Source of the DNA: an uncultured Granulosicoccaceae bacterium
GTDB lineage: Bacteria; Pseudomonadota; Gammaproteobacteria; Granulosicoccales; Granulosicoccaceae
Direction: 5' to 3'
Assembly: GCA_937928685.1 (NCBI GenBank)
Contig: CALGJU010000193.1
Span: forward strand, 1 to 55,456
Length of the DNA stretch: 55,456 nucleotides
Shown here: positions 18,301 through 25,669 of the stretch, one piece after another
Position numbering within the stretch: the first letter of the stretch is position 1
How the letters are laid out: every line of letters starts with the position of its first letter
Position numbers and translations under genes: made by a program
Notes under the pieces: model-generated
Seen by the model: only the letters and a program-made list of their open reading frames with translations
What the model was told of the DNA's origin: nothing
The model's database searches: none

Positions 18301-19425
18301 ACGCCCCCAATCTTCTCCTGTGAAAGGTATAAAGGCCCCTGAATTAACACCTGCATTGATCACCAGCTCTGTGCGCATACCTTCGAAGGTATTATCCAGT
18401 CCACCGAAATTTCGCATCATGCTCGACAGCACGTAGTCAATATCTCCGTCACCATCAATATCACGCATGTGTGTCGTGCCATGTTTGCGATTACCGCGCG
18501 TCATCGGCGCATCTTGTCTTAACAGGTAGACCGGCAACCCGGCGCTGTCATTGATCGTCGTTGACATGGCTGCCATTGGTGCCGTGTTGGAGTATTGGCG
18601 AAAGTCAAAACGACCGTCACCATTGAAGTCGGCTGCACCAAAAATGTAGGCAAAGCTATCTGAGTTCTGAAAGGTATGACGCTGCTGATTACTAAAATTG
18701 CCCTCACCATCGTTGTAGTAGACATACAAAAACAGATCCGATTCTATATAGACAATATCAATGTCACCATCGGCATCAGTGTCATCAAGCAATGCTGAAT
18801 GACCTCTTTGCAGATCACCCAGACCGCCTAGCTTTTCTGATTGATCGCTGAAATTTCCATTGCCATCGTTGACCAGTAGTTTGTTGGTGCTTAGCTCAAC
18901 TTCAATAACAAGAAGGTCCGGCGTGCCATCACCGGTGAGATCACCCGATTCAATCACCAGGCCATTACTTGCCGCCTCAATACTCTGGCCCGCAGCAAAA
19001 CCCTGCCACACACCCGAGTCATCATTGCCACGGTTTAACAGCAACCACGGCGTTCTGTCCAACCTTGCAAAGACAAGGTCAGTCCAGCCATCACCGTTTG
19101 CATCAAAAGCTTCTACGTAGTTACTGTGGGAAGCGCTCTCGGGCGCGACAATATATTCTGTGGTTTTGTTGCTTAAGATGCCCTCTTCATTTATAAGCAA
19201 CACCGGGACGGCGTTCCAACGGGCTATAACAACATCTTCCAGACCATCTGCATTAAGGTCCGCCGACTCAAGTGTTTTTACGTTAACGTCATTGCTTAAA
19301 CCACGTAAGGATTGCGCTGTGCGATCAGTTAGCTGCGGAAGCTCCTGCGCAACTGCTGCACCACAGGAAAAAATCAGTACTTGCAGACTGACACATAACC
19401 GCGTGGGACATATACGAATCACCAC
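15361..19425 (-). CDS. Giant exported protein: FG-GAP, PKD, beta-propeller, di-haem cytochrome and calcium-binding repeats
   Basis: The 1354-residue product has a signal peptide (ends AVAQ, about residue 27). Then come FG-GAP/VCBS-type repeats with DxDxDG loops (about 45-420), a PKD domain (about 425-500, YEWDFGDG), YVTN-type beta-propeller repeats (about 505-850), a MauG/cytochrome-c-peroxidase-like part with haem sites CAVCH (888-892) and CAKCH (1020-1024), thrombospondin-3-like Asp repeats (about 1150-1290), and a C-terminal sorting signal: GGSGGC, a hydrophobic stretch, then RRRTR. The GTG start directly abuts the stop of the cytochrome lipoprotein gene, so the two are coupled. I infer a surface-exposed electron-transfer or oxidase protein; the substrate is unknown. 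Confidence 0.8.
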   Translation of the reverse strand: MVIRICPTRLCVSLQVLIFSCGAAVAQELPQLTDRTAQSLRGLSNDVNVKTLESADLNADGLEDVVIARWNAVPVLLINEEGILSNKTTEYIVAPESASHSNYVEAFDANGDGWTDLVFARLDRTPWLLLNRGNDDSGVWQGFAAGQSIEAASNGLVIESGDLTGDGTPDLLVIEVELSTNKLLVNDGNGNFSDQSEKLGGLGDLQRGHSALLDDTDADGDIDIVYIESDLFLYVYYNDGEGNFSNQQRHTFQNSDSFAYIFGAADFNGDGRFDFRQYSNTAPMAAMSTTINDSAGLPVYLLRQDAPMTRGNRKHGTTHMRDIDGDGDIDYVLSSMMRNFGGLDNTFEGMRTELVINAGVNSGAFIPFTGEDWGRDESMDARILDVNGDGNMDLFVAHQRRYGVYLNDAPTKVIELEAIQTTPSEAGAAVNITAQLLTGVDVAYEWDFGDGVVANTTEPMATHVYQNPGRYLISVSARNDSGSDQVTLNHRVHESLVAGRSQSSSSLISHSGNIWVVNADHNSVSVLDSATGQRLAEIAVGATPKNLIVAGDTVWVTNKASSSVSLLSTDSLSMVDQIEFKPGAKPHGIVADTSGGFVYLVLEGTGELVKLSIATQAEVARVKIVDHPRHVALSADGSRLYVARFITAPMAGESSRQVSTDGGGEVISVRADTLSVEARIRLPYNNVEDTDRSARGVPNYLMAPALSPNGRDAFVAAKLDNIYRGSMRDGNSREHNMLVRSMMATLNVTTGEELLDKRIDFDNNSPPTAIVVGPTGNYLFIVHEASRLLEIFDVYSGEIIFSTDVGFAPQGLALSEDGTQLYVDNTLSRTVSVFDLTELLNGASDNAILLRTIDTVGSEILDARILLGKRLFHDAADAALTGQKYISCAVCHSEGGHDGRTWDFSDAGEGLRNTIDLRGRGGLLHGNIHWTANFDEIHDFESDIREIFDGTGLLTDDQYNLTSGILDADNPKAGLSERLDALASFVSSLDSFSDSPYRVSASQRGAAADRGHKVFREANCAKCHSGDEFTDSPQQQFHNIGTVDADTGSRLGQALVANGLDTPTLRGLWDGAPYLHDGSAPDLAAAVRAHRSLQVGFNVASLSTADMNDLVAYLLQIDQSEPRATSTIDNDGDGLPNTLDEDDDNDSVPDTLDAFPFDSNEVSDNDADGMGDNADIDDDNDGVPDSIEDAASPDIDADGIPNRFDLDSDGDTLADVQEAGGTDKGLDGLIDNVQRRGALIAPPDTDGDSLSDLYDLESTNALNDGAGPFDITSSRWQYLDSDGNGQLDSQDSGFVDSNNDGADDRTLFSGAFKVGGSGGCVLNSAAAFDPLFSVVLSMAGFCLYRRRTRVTALQ

Positions 19426-20268
19426 TTAGCGCCTGGCGCCGGAATTAATCCACTGTCTTACAGCGGTAATTGTGTCTGCATCCAGCTTCGCCCCCCTGAA
19501 CGGCATTCTTGCACCGATGGTTTGCGTGCCTTCAAACTTCCTTATCAGTAGACTCTCTTCAGCGTCACCGGCACTCACCCTCAACAGATCAGGCTCTCCA
19601 ATACTAAAGACGCCTACCAGCGTGTTATAGCTGGCATCTGCACTGCTAAGATCCATAATGGCGGGCAAGCTACCCCCTGAGCCGGTATGGCAGCCGGAAC
19701 ACACTGGGGTAAATAGCTTGGCTTGCAAGTCGTCAAGCTCAGCGCCAATCGCCAATGCCGGAAGCTCTGCACTGAGCTGACCGCGCAGCGCTATATCACC
19801 GGCGTGAATATCGACATAAAGATTTCCAGAGGTGTACAACTGCATTTGCTGGTCTGTGAGAACGAAGTCTGCAGGGACATTAAATATCGTATTGCCCGCG
19901 CCAGTTACACTTGCGATGAGACTCACCACAACGCTACCCGCTTCCCCAGCCCCGCCTTCATGCAGGTGCACAGCACTAACATTTTCCAGCGAGGTGACCA
20001 CCGTTCCAAACAATTGGCCGGTTTGCTCATGGATGGTAAATTCTGCCTGCCCGGTATGTCGGGTATCTACCACTGGCAATACTTGAGCGCCACTCAAGCG
20101 CACGCTGTAGCGATCAACGCTTTCACCCTGCGCCGCACCAATTTCATACCCAGCGCCGGGTGCGGTATCTGTGACGGTGCCAGAACCCCCGCAAGACATC
20201 ACAAACAACACCGATAGTGCGACAAGTAGCTTCGCAACAATCTGTTTATTGGCTAAATGAACATTCAT
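19426..20268 (-). CDS. Lipoprotein with CHRD domain and cytochrome c-like haem site
   Basis: The signal ends in MSCGGSG with a lipobox-type Cys26, so this should be a lipoprotein. Residues about 50-170 match a CHRD domain (YSVRLSGAQVLPVV, then AVHLHEGGAGEAG and VDIHAGDIALRGQL). A cytochrome c-like domain follows, with CSGCH at 190-194 and a distal part (ARMPFRGAKLDADTITAVRQWINSG) that supplies a candidate Met ligand, typical of the short planctomycete-type haem domains. It lies in the middle of a three-gene operon, 79 bases after the FGE-like gene and with no gap before the giant cytochrome gene. An electron-transfer partner role is inferred from this arrangement. Confidence 0.8.
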   Translation of the reverse strand: MNVHLANKQIVAKLLVALSVLFVMSCGGSGTVTDTAPGAGYEIGAAQGESVDRYSVRLSGAQVLPVVDTRHTGQAEFTIHEQTGQLFGTVVTSLENVSAVHLHEGGAGEAGSVVVSLIASVTGAGNTIFNVPADFVLTDQQMQLYTSGNLYVDIHAGDIALRGQLSAELPALAIGAELDDLQAKLFTPVCSGCHTGSGGSLPAIMDLSSADASYNTLVGVFSIGEPDLLRVSAGDAEESLLIRKFEGTQTIGARMPFRGAKLDADTITAVRQWINSGARR

Positions 20269-20347
20269 ACAAACTGCCTACAGCACAAAGGGCATTGGGA
20301 AAAGGGCATTGGAAAATGTGAGGTTGTGCAGTTATTGCGCCACCAGA

Positions 20348-21364
20348 CTATTGATTATTGGCAGCCGAAGACAAATGCGTTGAGACCGTTCTAAAGCCCA
20401 CATGGTCTGTGCTGAAATCCTCTTCCTGGCCCTGCCGTGCCTGTGGCCGGTCGCGTTGGCAGAAGTTATCTGAACACAAGTATGACCCGCCCTTGATCAC
20501 TCGCATCGGCGCTAAGTCGGGATCATGTTGCGCTGAATCAAATACATCTTGCACCAGCTCCCACACGTTACCCTTCATATCGAAAAGACCATTGCTGTCC
20601 GGGCTGTAGCAACCCACGGGGGCAATACCATCAAAACCATCGAGTGCTTTATCTTGCAATGGGAAATGACCTTGCCAGGTATTAGCCTCTTTAAGCTCAG
20701 CTGAGGCCTGTGCCGCCAGTTCCCACTGCGCCTCGGTCGGCAATTCCCTGCCGACCCACTTCGCATAAGCCAACGCATCCTGGTAGCTGACATGTATTAC
20801 CGGGTAGTGGCCTCTGCCTTCGAGGTCACTGCCGGGTCCACTCGGTTTCCGCCAGTTTGCCCCCTCGATAAATTTCCACCACTCACGCCACTGCCCTTTC
20901 GGGCGATCATCCAGTTTGACGAATGATGCCGAACCGGCAACCAATGCTTCGGGCGGAATCTGGGGATACAGGTCGGGATCAGGTTTGCGTTCGGCGGTGG
21001 TGATATAGCCTGTGGCCTCCACAAAAGCAGCAAATTGCTCGTTCGTGACTTCATGAATATCAATCCAGAACTCATCCACTGCGACCAGGTGTGCAGGCAA
21101 TTCTTCCGGGTAGCCGTAATTTGTGCCCATTGTAAATTCGGACGCAGCAATGCGAATTTGCTGATGTGAGTTAACGTCTTTCTGAGTCGCCGCCCCGGTA
21201 AATTGAGAGCCGACAGGAAAACACGCATTTCCACCGGCGACCGCTACAGCAGGCCTGAATTGATAGCCCACCGCGGTCAACACGACAAAACAGCTCACCA
21301 CACCTAGTTGTTTGATCAGCCTCACAGGACCCGTCCAATCGTAAAGGACTGTCTGACATGCCAA
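20348..21364 (-). CDS. Formylglycine-generating enzyme (sulfatase-modifying factor) family protein, exported
   Basis: The FGE-sulfatase domain covers about residues 70-330: FTMGTNYGYPEELPAH, FWIDIHEVTNEQFAAFVEATGY, PVIHVSYQDALAYAKWVG, LPTEAQWELAA, NVWELVQDVF, and HVGFRTV. Cys297 and Cys302 in GGSYLCSDNFC match the active-site Cys pair of genuine formylglycine-generating enzymes, which bind copper and oxidise a Cys in CxPxR targets; many bacterial paralogues lack both. An N-terminal hydrophobic segment suggests export. The outermost start is a TTG at 21364; a GTG at 21325 would give a tidier signal peptide. No sulfatase is present in the window, so it may instead modify or act with its operon partners. 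Confidence 0.82.
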   Translation of the reverse strand: MACQTVLYDWTGPVRLIKQLGVVSCFVVLTAVGYQFRPAVAVAGGNACFPVGSQFTGAATQKDVNSHQQIRIAASEFTMGTNYGYPEELPAHLVAVDEFWIDIHEVTNEQFAAFVEATGYITTAERKPDPDLYPQIPPEALVAGSASFVKLDDRPKGQWREWWKFIEGANWRKPSGPGSDLEGRGHYPVIHVSYQDALAYAKWVGRELPTEAQWELAAQASAELKEANTWQGHFPLQDKALDGFDGIAPVGCYSPDSNGLFDMKGNVWELVQDVFDSAQHDPDLAPMRVIKGGSYLCSDNFCQRDRPQARQGQEEDFSTDHVGFRTVSTHLSSAANNQ

Positions 21365-21457
21365 ACTCGTTCCACAATTCGTTGAAGTATCAACGTTAAA
21401 TGGCGGGGATTCTGCTACTGCCTACGCACACACACGGTTTTACCCCTGGAGCTCTCA

Positions 21458-21559
21458 ATGGCAATCGATAAACTGGTCATCGCTGGACTATTACTTTGCG
21501 CAATAATCCTTTTGGTAGGCTTCTACTTTGTAGAATACTTACCGCACATAGGATCCTGA
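21458..21559 (+). CDS. Small single-pass membrane peptide (33 residues)
   Basis: A 33-codon frame starts at an ATG six bases after a good ribosome site (GGAG, 21448-21451). The product is MAIDKLVIAGLL followed by a strongly hydrophobic stretch (LCAIILLVGFYF) and a short polar end. It looks like one membrane helix with its N-terminus inside. It is divergent from the FGE-like gene and has no family I recognise. The ribosome site and composition are the only support. Confidence 0.45.
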   Translation: MAIDKLVIAGLLLCAIILLVGFYFVEYLPHIGS

Positions 21560-22135
21560 TTACTAGCGCTTGTCTGGCTGATTTTTCAGCTGGCCATGCG
21601 CGATCAGAAACAATGCGGAAATCAGGGAAGAGATAAAATTACAGGAAGCAAATACTTCGGCGAATTCGCCTAAAGTTGTATCTATTATGGGTCACTACGG
21701 CGAGAAATTGCCGTAAGGCAAAGAAAAGCGATCGCAGCGCAAACAAGTAATGACATGAATAAACTCCTGTTTTTGCTGGTTTTTGTATTGGGTTCCTCAC
21801 CAGCCCGACAAGAGTAAACCATAGCCATAGGTTTGTCACTTGATTGCTTCACATTCTTGACGAGCCTGACCGGGGCATTTATTTCCCTTTATTTTGCCCT
21901 GACGCCAAAGTTCGCCACAGCCTGAAAATCAGGCTATCTGCACTTGCAGCGCGTGATGGACGCGCCCTTGTCCGACGGTTAACTTTGCTGGTTCTCAGAA
22001 ACTATCCTTTCAAATGCCTGTGTTCATATTATGTAACATTGTGCACAGTTTTATTTGCAGATCTCGATCAACATCCCTCGATCGCCTACCGGGAGCCTCT
22101 GCCTTCGGACAGGCGCAACGATGGAGGAGACCATC
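21560..22135. other. Mostly gene-free stretch before the leu region
   Basis: Apart from one possible 23-residue peptide on the minus strand (listed separately), I see no gene. Open frames at 21639-21839 (minus) and 21844-22161 (plus) have no family features and lack ribosome sites. No leader peptide rich in Leu codons is evident, so classical leu attenuation is not supported. Confidence 0.4.
21685..21756 (-). CDS. Possible small membrane peptide (23 residues)
   Basis: On the minus strand AGGAG precedes an ATG by seven bases, and the 23-codon frame encodes MSLLVCAAIAFLCLTAISRR plus three residues, that is, one short hydrophobic helix followed by two Arg. This is the right form for a small inner-membrane protein, but such a short frame could be chance. 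It lies in the intergenic space between two other candidate small membrane genes. Confidence 0.3.
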   Translation of the reverse strand: MSLLVCAAIAFLCLTAISRRSDP

Positions 22136-22294
22136 ATGCAAACTTCTACACCGCTTACTGAGCGTAAATCATCTGCCAGGGCACTGAACCTGCTGGCAGC
22201 CGGCGGTATTATCGCCATCCTCATCATGGCCGCTACTGCAATGGTACTGGTCAATGGAACCTCAGATCAGCAGACATCCTCAGTCTCAAGCTGA
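22136..22294 (+). CDS. Small membrane protein (52 residues)
   Basis: I place the start at the ATG at 22136, which is preceded by GGAGGA (22124-22129); a longer frame from 22055 would absorb that site. The 52-residue product has a polar N-terminus (MQTSTPLTERKSSARAL) and one membrane helix (about 18-40, LLAAGGIIAILIMAATAMVL), ending in Ser/Thr-rich residues. It lies 125 bases before leuC, with two hairpins between, so it is probably a separate transcript. No family is recognised. Confidence 0.55.
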   Translation: MQTSTPLTERKSSARALNLLAAGGIIAILIMAATAMVLVNGTSDQQTSSVSS

Positions 22295-22305
22295 AGCAAC
22301 ATTTT

Positions 22306-22348
22306 CCGTTTAATAAACGGTAATAGCGCGCCCGTCTAAAGACGGGCG
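22306..22348 (+). terminator. Two consecutive hairpins between small membrane gene and leuC
   Basis: CCGTTT (22306-22311) pairs with AAACGG (22315-22320), and CGCCCGTC (22329-22336) pairs perfectly with GACGGGCG (22341-22348) around a TAAA loop. Only two T follow the second stem. They probably mark the 3' end of the upstream small gene; a role in the leuC leader is possible. Confidence 0.5.
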
Positions 22349-22419
22349 TTGCAGCGCTTGTCCCAGCCCTCTAACATTAGCCTCTTCGATAGCGAATCCA
22401 ACATTCCGAGAGGCCTCCT

Positions 22420-23832
22420 TTGCCAGCCAAGACCCTGTACGACAAAATCTGGGACGCGCATGTCGTGAGCACAGAGCCAGACGGCACTTGTCTCATCTAC
22501 ATAGATCGCCATCTGGTGCACGAAGTAACCAGTGCACAAGCATTCTCGGGCCTGCGAAAAAGCAACCGCCTGGTGCGGCGGCCAGAGCTGACCCTCGCTG
22601 TGGTCGATCACAACATTCCCACCACAGATCGATCTGTGGGCATTGACGACCCGGAAAGTAAACTGCAAATGGACACCTTGCGTACCAATACCTCAGAATT
22701 TGGTGTGGAGTACTACGATGAACTGGATGAGCGTCAAGGCATTGTGCACATCATCGGTCCGGAGCAAGGCTTCACTCTGCCCGGCACCACCGTAGTATGT
22801 GGTGATTCGCATACCGCAACTCACGGTGCGTTCGGTGCGCTTGCGCACGGCATAGGCACGTCAGAGGTTGAGCACGTACTGGCCTCGCAAACGCTGCTGC
22901 AGAATAAATCAAAGAATATGCAGGTGCTGGTGAAAGGCAAGTTGCCGGACGGTGTCACGGCCAAAGACCTTACATTAGCAGTCATTGCAAAAACCGGCAC
23001 AGCGGGTGGCACGGGCCACGTTATAGAGTATCGCGGTGAGGCGATATCTGACTTATCCATGGAAGGCCGAATGACGCTGTGCAATATGGCGATCGAAGGG
23101 GGCGCAAGAGCTGGCTTGGTGGCTCCTGATGAAAAAACATTTGAATATTTACAAGGACGCCCGAAAGCCCCCAAAGGCAAAGACTGGGATGATGCTGTCG
23201 CCTATTGGAAGACACTCAAAACAGACGATGGTGCACATTTTGACCTCACCGTCGAGCTTGATGCCAGCCAAATAGCACCGATCGTGACCTGGGGCACTTC
23301 ACCTGAAGATGCACTGCCTATCACTGCGACGGTTCCAGACCCTGCCTCTTTTAAAGACGAGCACAAACAGGCGGCTGCAGCTCGCTCTCTCGAATATATG
23401 GGGTTAACCGCAGGTACGGCACTGAATGAAATAGAAATCGATAAAGTCTTTATCGGCTCATGCACTAACGGCCGTATTGAAGACTTGCGTGCAGTGGCTA
23501 AGGTGGTGGAAGGCAAAAAAGTTGCCGATCATGTTAGCGCGATGGTGGTACCGGGTTCGGGTCTTGTTAAAAAGCAGGCAGAACAGGAAGGCATTGCCGA
23601 TATCTTAAAATCTGCAGGATTCGATTGGCGCGAACCAGGCTGTTCGATGTGTCTTGGCATGAACCCCGATCGACTCAAACCTCAAGAGCGATGCGCGTCC
23701 ACTTCAAATCGAAATTTTGAAGGTCGACAAGGGCATGGCGGTCGCACTCACTTGATGTCACCGGCAATGGCCGCCGCTGCCGCAGTCACTGGCAAACTGA
23801 CTGATGTTCGCACCATCACGGGTGATGCATGA
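22420..23832 (+). CDS. leuC: 3-Isopropylmalate dehydratase large subunit
   Basis: LeuC converts 2-isopropylmalate to 3-isopropylmalate with LeuD, using a [4Fe-4S] cluster. The 470 residues match the family. Cluster ligands are Cys348 (GSCTNG), Cys408 and Cys411 (CSMCLGMN); the substrate-binding loop [14 protein letters not shown] follows. The start is a TTG at 22420, six bases after GAGAGG, and gives the standard N-terminus ([14 protein letters not shown]). It overlaps leuD by four bases (ATGA). leuA is not in the window. Confidence 0.96.
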   Translation: MPAKTLYDKIWDAHVVSTEPDGTCLIYIDRHLVHEVTSAQAFSGLRKSNRLVRRPELTLAVVDHNIPTTDRSVGIDDPESKLQMDTLRTNTSEFGVEYYDELDERQGIVHIIGPEQGFTLPGTTVVCGDSHTATHGAFGALAHGIGTSEVEHVLASQTLLQNKSKNMQVLVKGKLPDGVTAKDLTLAVIAKTGTAGGTGHVIEYRGEAISDLSMEGRMTLCNMAIEGGARAGLVAPDEKTFEYLQGRPKAPKGKDWDDAVAYWKTLKTDDGAHFDLTVELDASQIAPIVTWGTSPEDALPITATVPDPASFKDEHKQAAAARSLEYMGLTAGTALNEIEIDKVFIGSCTNGRIEDLRAVAKVVEGKKVADHVSAMVVPGSGLVKKQAEQEGIADILKSAGFDWREPGCSMCLGMNPDRLKPQERCASTSNRNFEGRQGHGGRTHLMSPAMAAAAAVTGKLTDVRTITGDA

Positions 23833-24446
23833 AAGCACTTAAAGAACTGACCGGCGTTGCCGCGCCGATGCCAATGATCAACGTTGATACTGACATGATC
23901 ATTCCAAAACAATATCTAAAAACAATTAGTCGTGATGGATTGGGTAAAGGCCTGTTCCACTCTATGCGCTATAACGATGATGGCAGCGACAACCCGGATT
24001 TCATTCTCAACAAAGACGCTTACAGTAAAGCGTCGTTTCTAATTGCAGGGGATAACTTTGGCTGCGGCTCGTCGCGTGAACACGCCGCCTGGGCGCTGGA
24101 AGACTTCGGAATAAGATGTGTTATTGCCCCCAGCTTCTCAGACATTTTTTATAACAATGCCTTTAAAAACGGCATGCTGCTTATCCAGCTGCCGCATGAG
24201 GCAATAGATAAGCTCACTGAGCTTGCAGACTACGGCTCTAACGCTGTCTTCTCTGTTGACCTTGAATCACAGACCGTCACAGCTCCTGACGGTTCAGAAC
24301 ACACTTTTGAGCTGGATGAATTTCGCAAGCATTGTCTATTGAACGGGCTTGATGAGATTGCATTGACACTTGAAAAAGAATCTAGCATCGCAAACTTCGA
24401 AAGCGATACATCCAATACGCATAGCTGGCTGACCCCTGCTTCTTAA
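23829..24446 (+). CDS. leuD: 3-Isopropylmalate dehydratase small subunit
   Basis: LeuD (205 residues) provides the swivelling domain of isopropylmalate isomerase. Family motifs are visible: [16 protein letters not shown] near the start, [17 protein letters not shown] at about 75-91, and [13 protein letters not shown]. Its ATG lies inside the leuC stop (ATGA), so subunits are made in equal amounts by coupling. leuB follows after 16 bases. Confidence 0.96.
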   Translation: MKALKELTGVAAPMPMINVDTDMIIPKQYLKTISRDGLGKGLFHSMRYNDDGSDNPDFILNKDAYSKASFLIAGDNFGCGSSREHAAWALEDFGIRCVIAPSFSDIFYNNAFKNGMLLIQLPHEAIDKLTELADYGSNAVFSVDLESQTVTAPDGSEHTFELDEFRKHCLLNGLDEIALTLEKESSIANFESDTSNTHSWLTPAS

Positions 24447-24462
24447 CCACTAGAGCCTATCA

Positions 24463-25575
24463 ATGAAAAACGTTTCTCTTCTGTTGCTGCCCGGTGACGG
24501 CATTGGCCCGGAAGCTGTTGCTGAGTTAAGTCGTATTATCGATTGGTTCGGTAATCATCGTGATATTAACTTCAATATCACCACAGACGAACTCGGCGGC
24601 GCCGCCTATGACAAGTACGGCACTCCCCTGGCAGATGCAACGCTTGAGACTGCAAAGCAGGTAGACGCCATCGTAATGGGCTCTGTAGGTGGTCCTAAGT
24701 GGGATGACGTTGAACGTCACTTACGCCCTGAAGCCGGACTACTGACCTTAAGAAAAGAGCTTGATCTATTCGCCAATTTGCGCCCGGCCACTTGCCGCGC
24801 AGCACTTGCCAGCGCCTCTTCTCTGCGCGAAGAACTTGTGTCTGGTCTTGACATTATGATCCTGCGCGAACTCACCGCTGGCGTCTACTTCGGTGAACCG
24901 CGCGGCATTGAAACCATGCCTGATGGCCGCCGCCGGGCTCTCGATACACAAGTGTACTTTGAGGAAGAAATTGAACGACTGATGCGAGTAGGTTTTGAAC
25001 TGGCCAGAAAACGCAACGGCAAAGTTCACTCTGTAGAGAAAGCCAATGTGATGGAGTCAGGGGTATTCTGGCGTCAGGTCGCTACCCGGGTAGGCAAGGA
25101 TTACCCGGATATCACCCTTGAACACATGTATGCAGACAACTGTGCAATGCAACTGGTCAGACAACCGAAACAGTTTGATGTCATTGCAACAGACAATTTG
25201 TTTGGTGACATACTGTCAGATTGTGCAGCAATGCTTACCGGCTCTCTCGGCATGTTACCTTCTGCATCACTCGGTGCAGAAATTAATGGCAAGCGTGCAG
25301 CGCTTTACGAACCCGTACACGGATCAGCACCTGACATTGCCGGACAAGGCTTGGCCAACCCGCTTGCAACACTGCTCTCTTTTGCAATGTGCTTAAGGTT
25401 CTCATTTGACTTGCAAGCTGATGCAGACCTGCTTGAGCAGTCTGTAGACCTTGTATTGGCTAAAAACATTCGAACTGCTGACATAGCAGCAGATGGCGTT
25501 AACCCTGTTTCAACCTCTGAAATGGGAACCGCAATACTCGAAGCGCTAGATGAGCTACATGCTCAAAGCACGTAA
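24463..25575 (+). CDS. leuB: 3-Isopropylmalate dehydrogenase
   Basis: LeuB oxidises and decarboxylates 3-isopropylmalate with NAD, the third step of leucine synthesis. The 370 residues show the family pattern: [15 protein letters not shown] near the start, [14 protein letters not shown], the substrate-binding [15 protein letters not shown], the metal-binding Asp pair in [15 protein letters not shown], and [18 protein letters not shown]. It is the last gene of leuCDB. A 94-base gap separates it from the DUF349 gene. Confidence 0.96.
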   Translation: MKNVSLLLLPGDGIGPEAVAELSRIIDWFGNHRDINFNITTDELGGAAYDKYGTPLADATLETAKQVDAIVMGSVGGPKWDDVERHLRPEAGLLTLRKELDLFANLRPATCRAALASASSLREELVSGLDIMILRELTAGVYFGEPRGIETMPDGRRRALDTQVYFEEEIERLMRVGFELARKRNGKVHSVEKANVMESGVFWRQVATRVGKDYPDITLEHMYADNCAMQLVRQPKQFDVIATDNLFGDILSDCAAMLTGSLGMLPSASLGAEINGKRAALYEPVHGSAPDIAGQGLANPLATLLSFAMCLRFSFDLQADADLLEQSVDLVLAKNIRTADIAADGVNPVSTSEMGTAILEALDELHAQST

Positions 25576-25669
25576 GAGTGACACCGGACAGACAACGTAT
25601 ATCGGTCTATAAATAACCGATGACATTGACTGAAACCGGAACATAAAGATTGGGTGAACGGAGTAAATC

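Noticed and set aside
20348-21364. FGE-like gene as partner of the EboF phosphatase-superfamily protein
   Set aside because: EboF has Thr in the nucleophile position and no CxPxR motif, so it needs no formylglycine; the two loci are also 25 kb apart.
21844-22161. 105-codon frame as leu leader or hypothetical gene
   Set aside because: No Leu-rich leader, no ribosome site at its start, and it overlaps the better-supported 52-residue frame in another frame.
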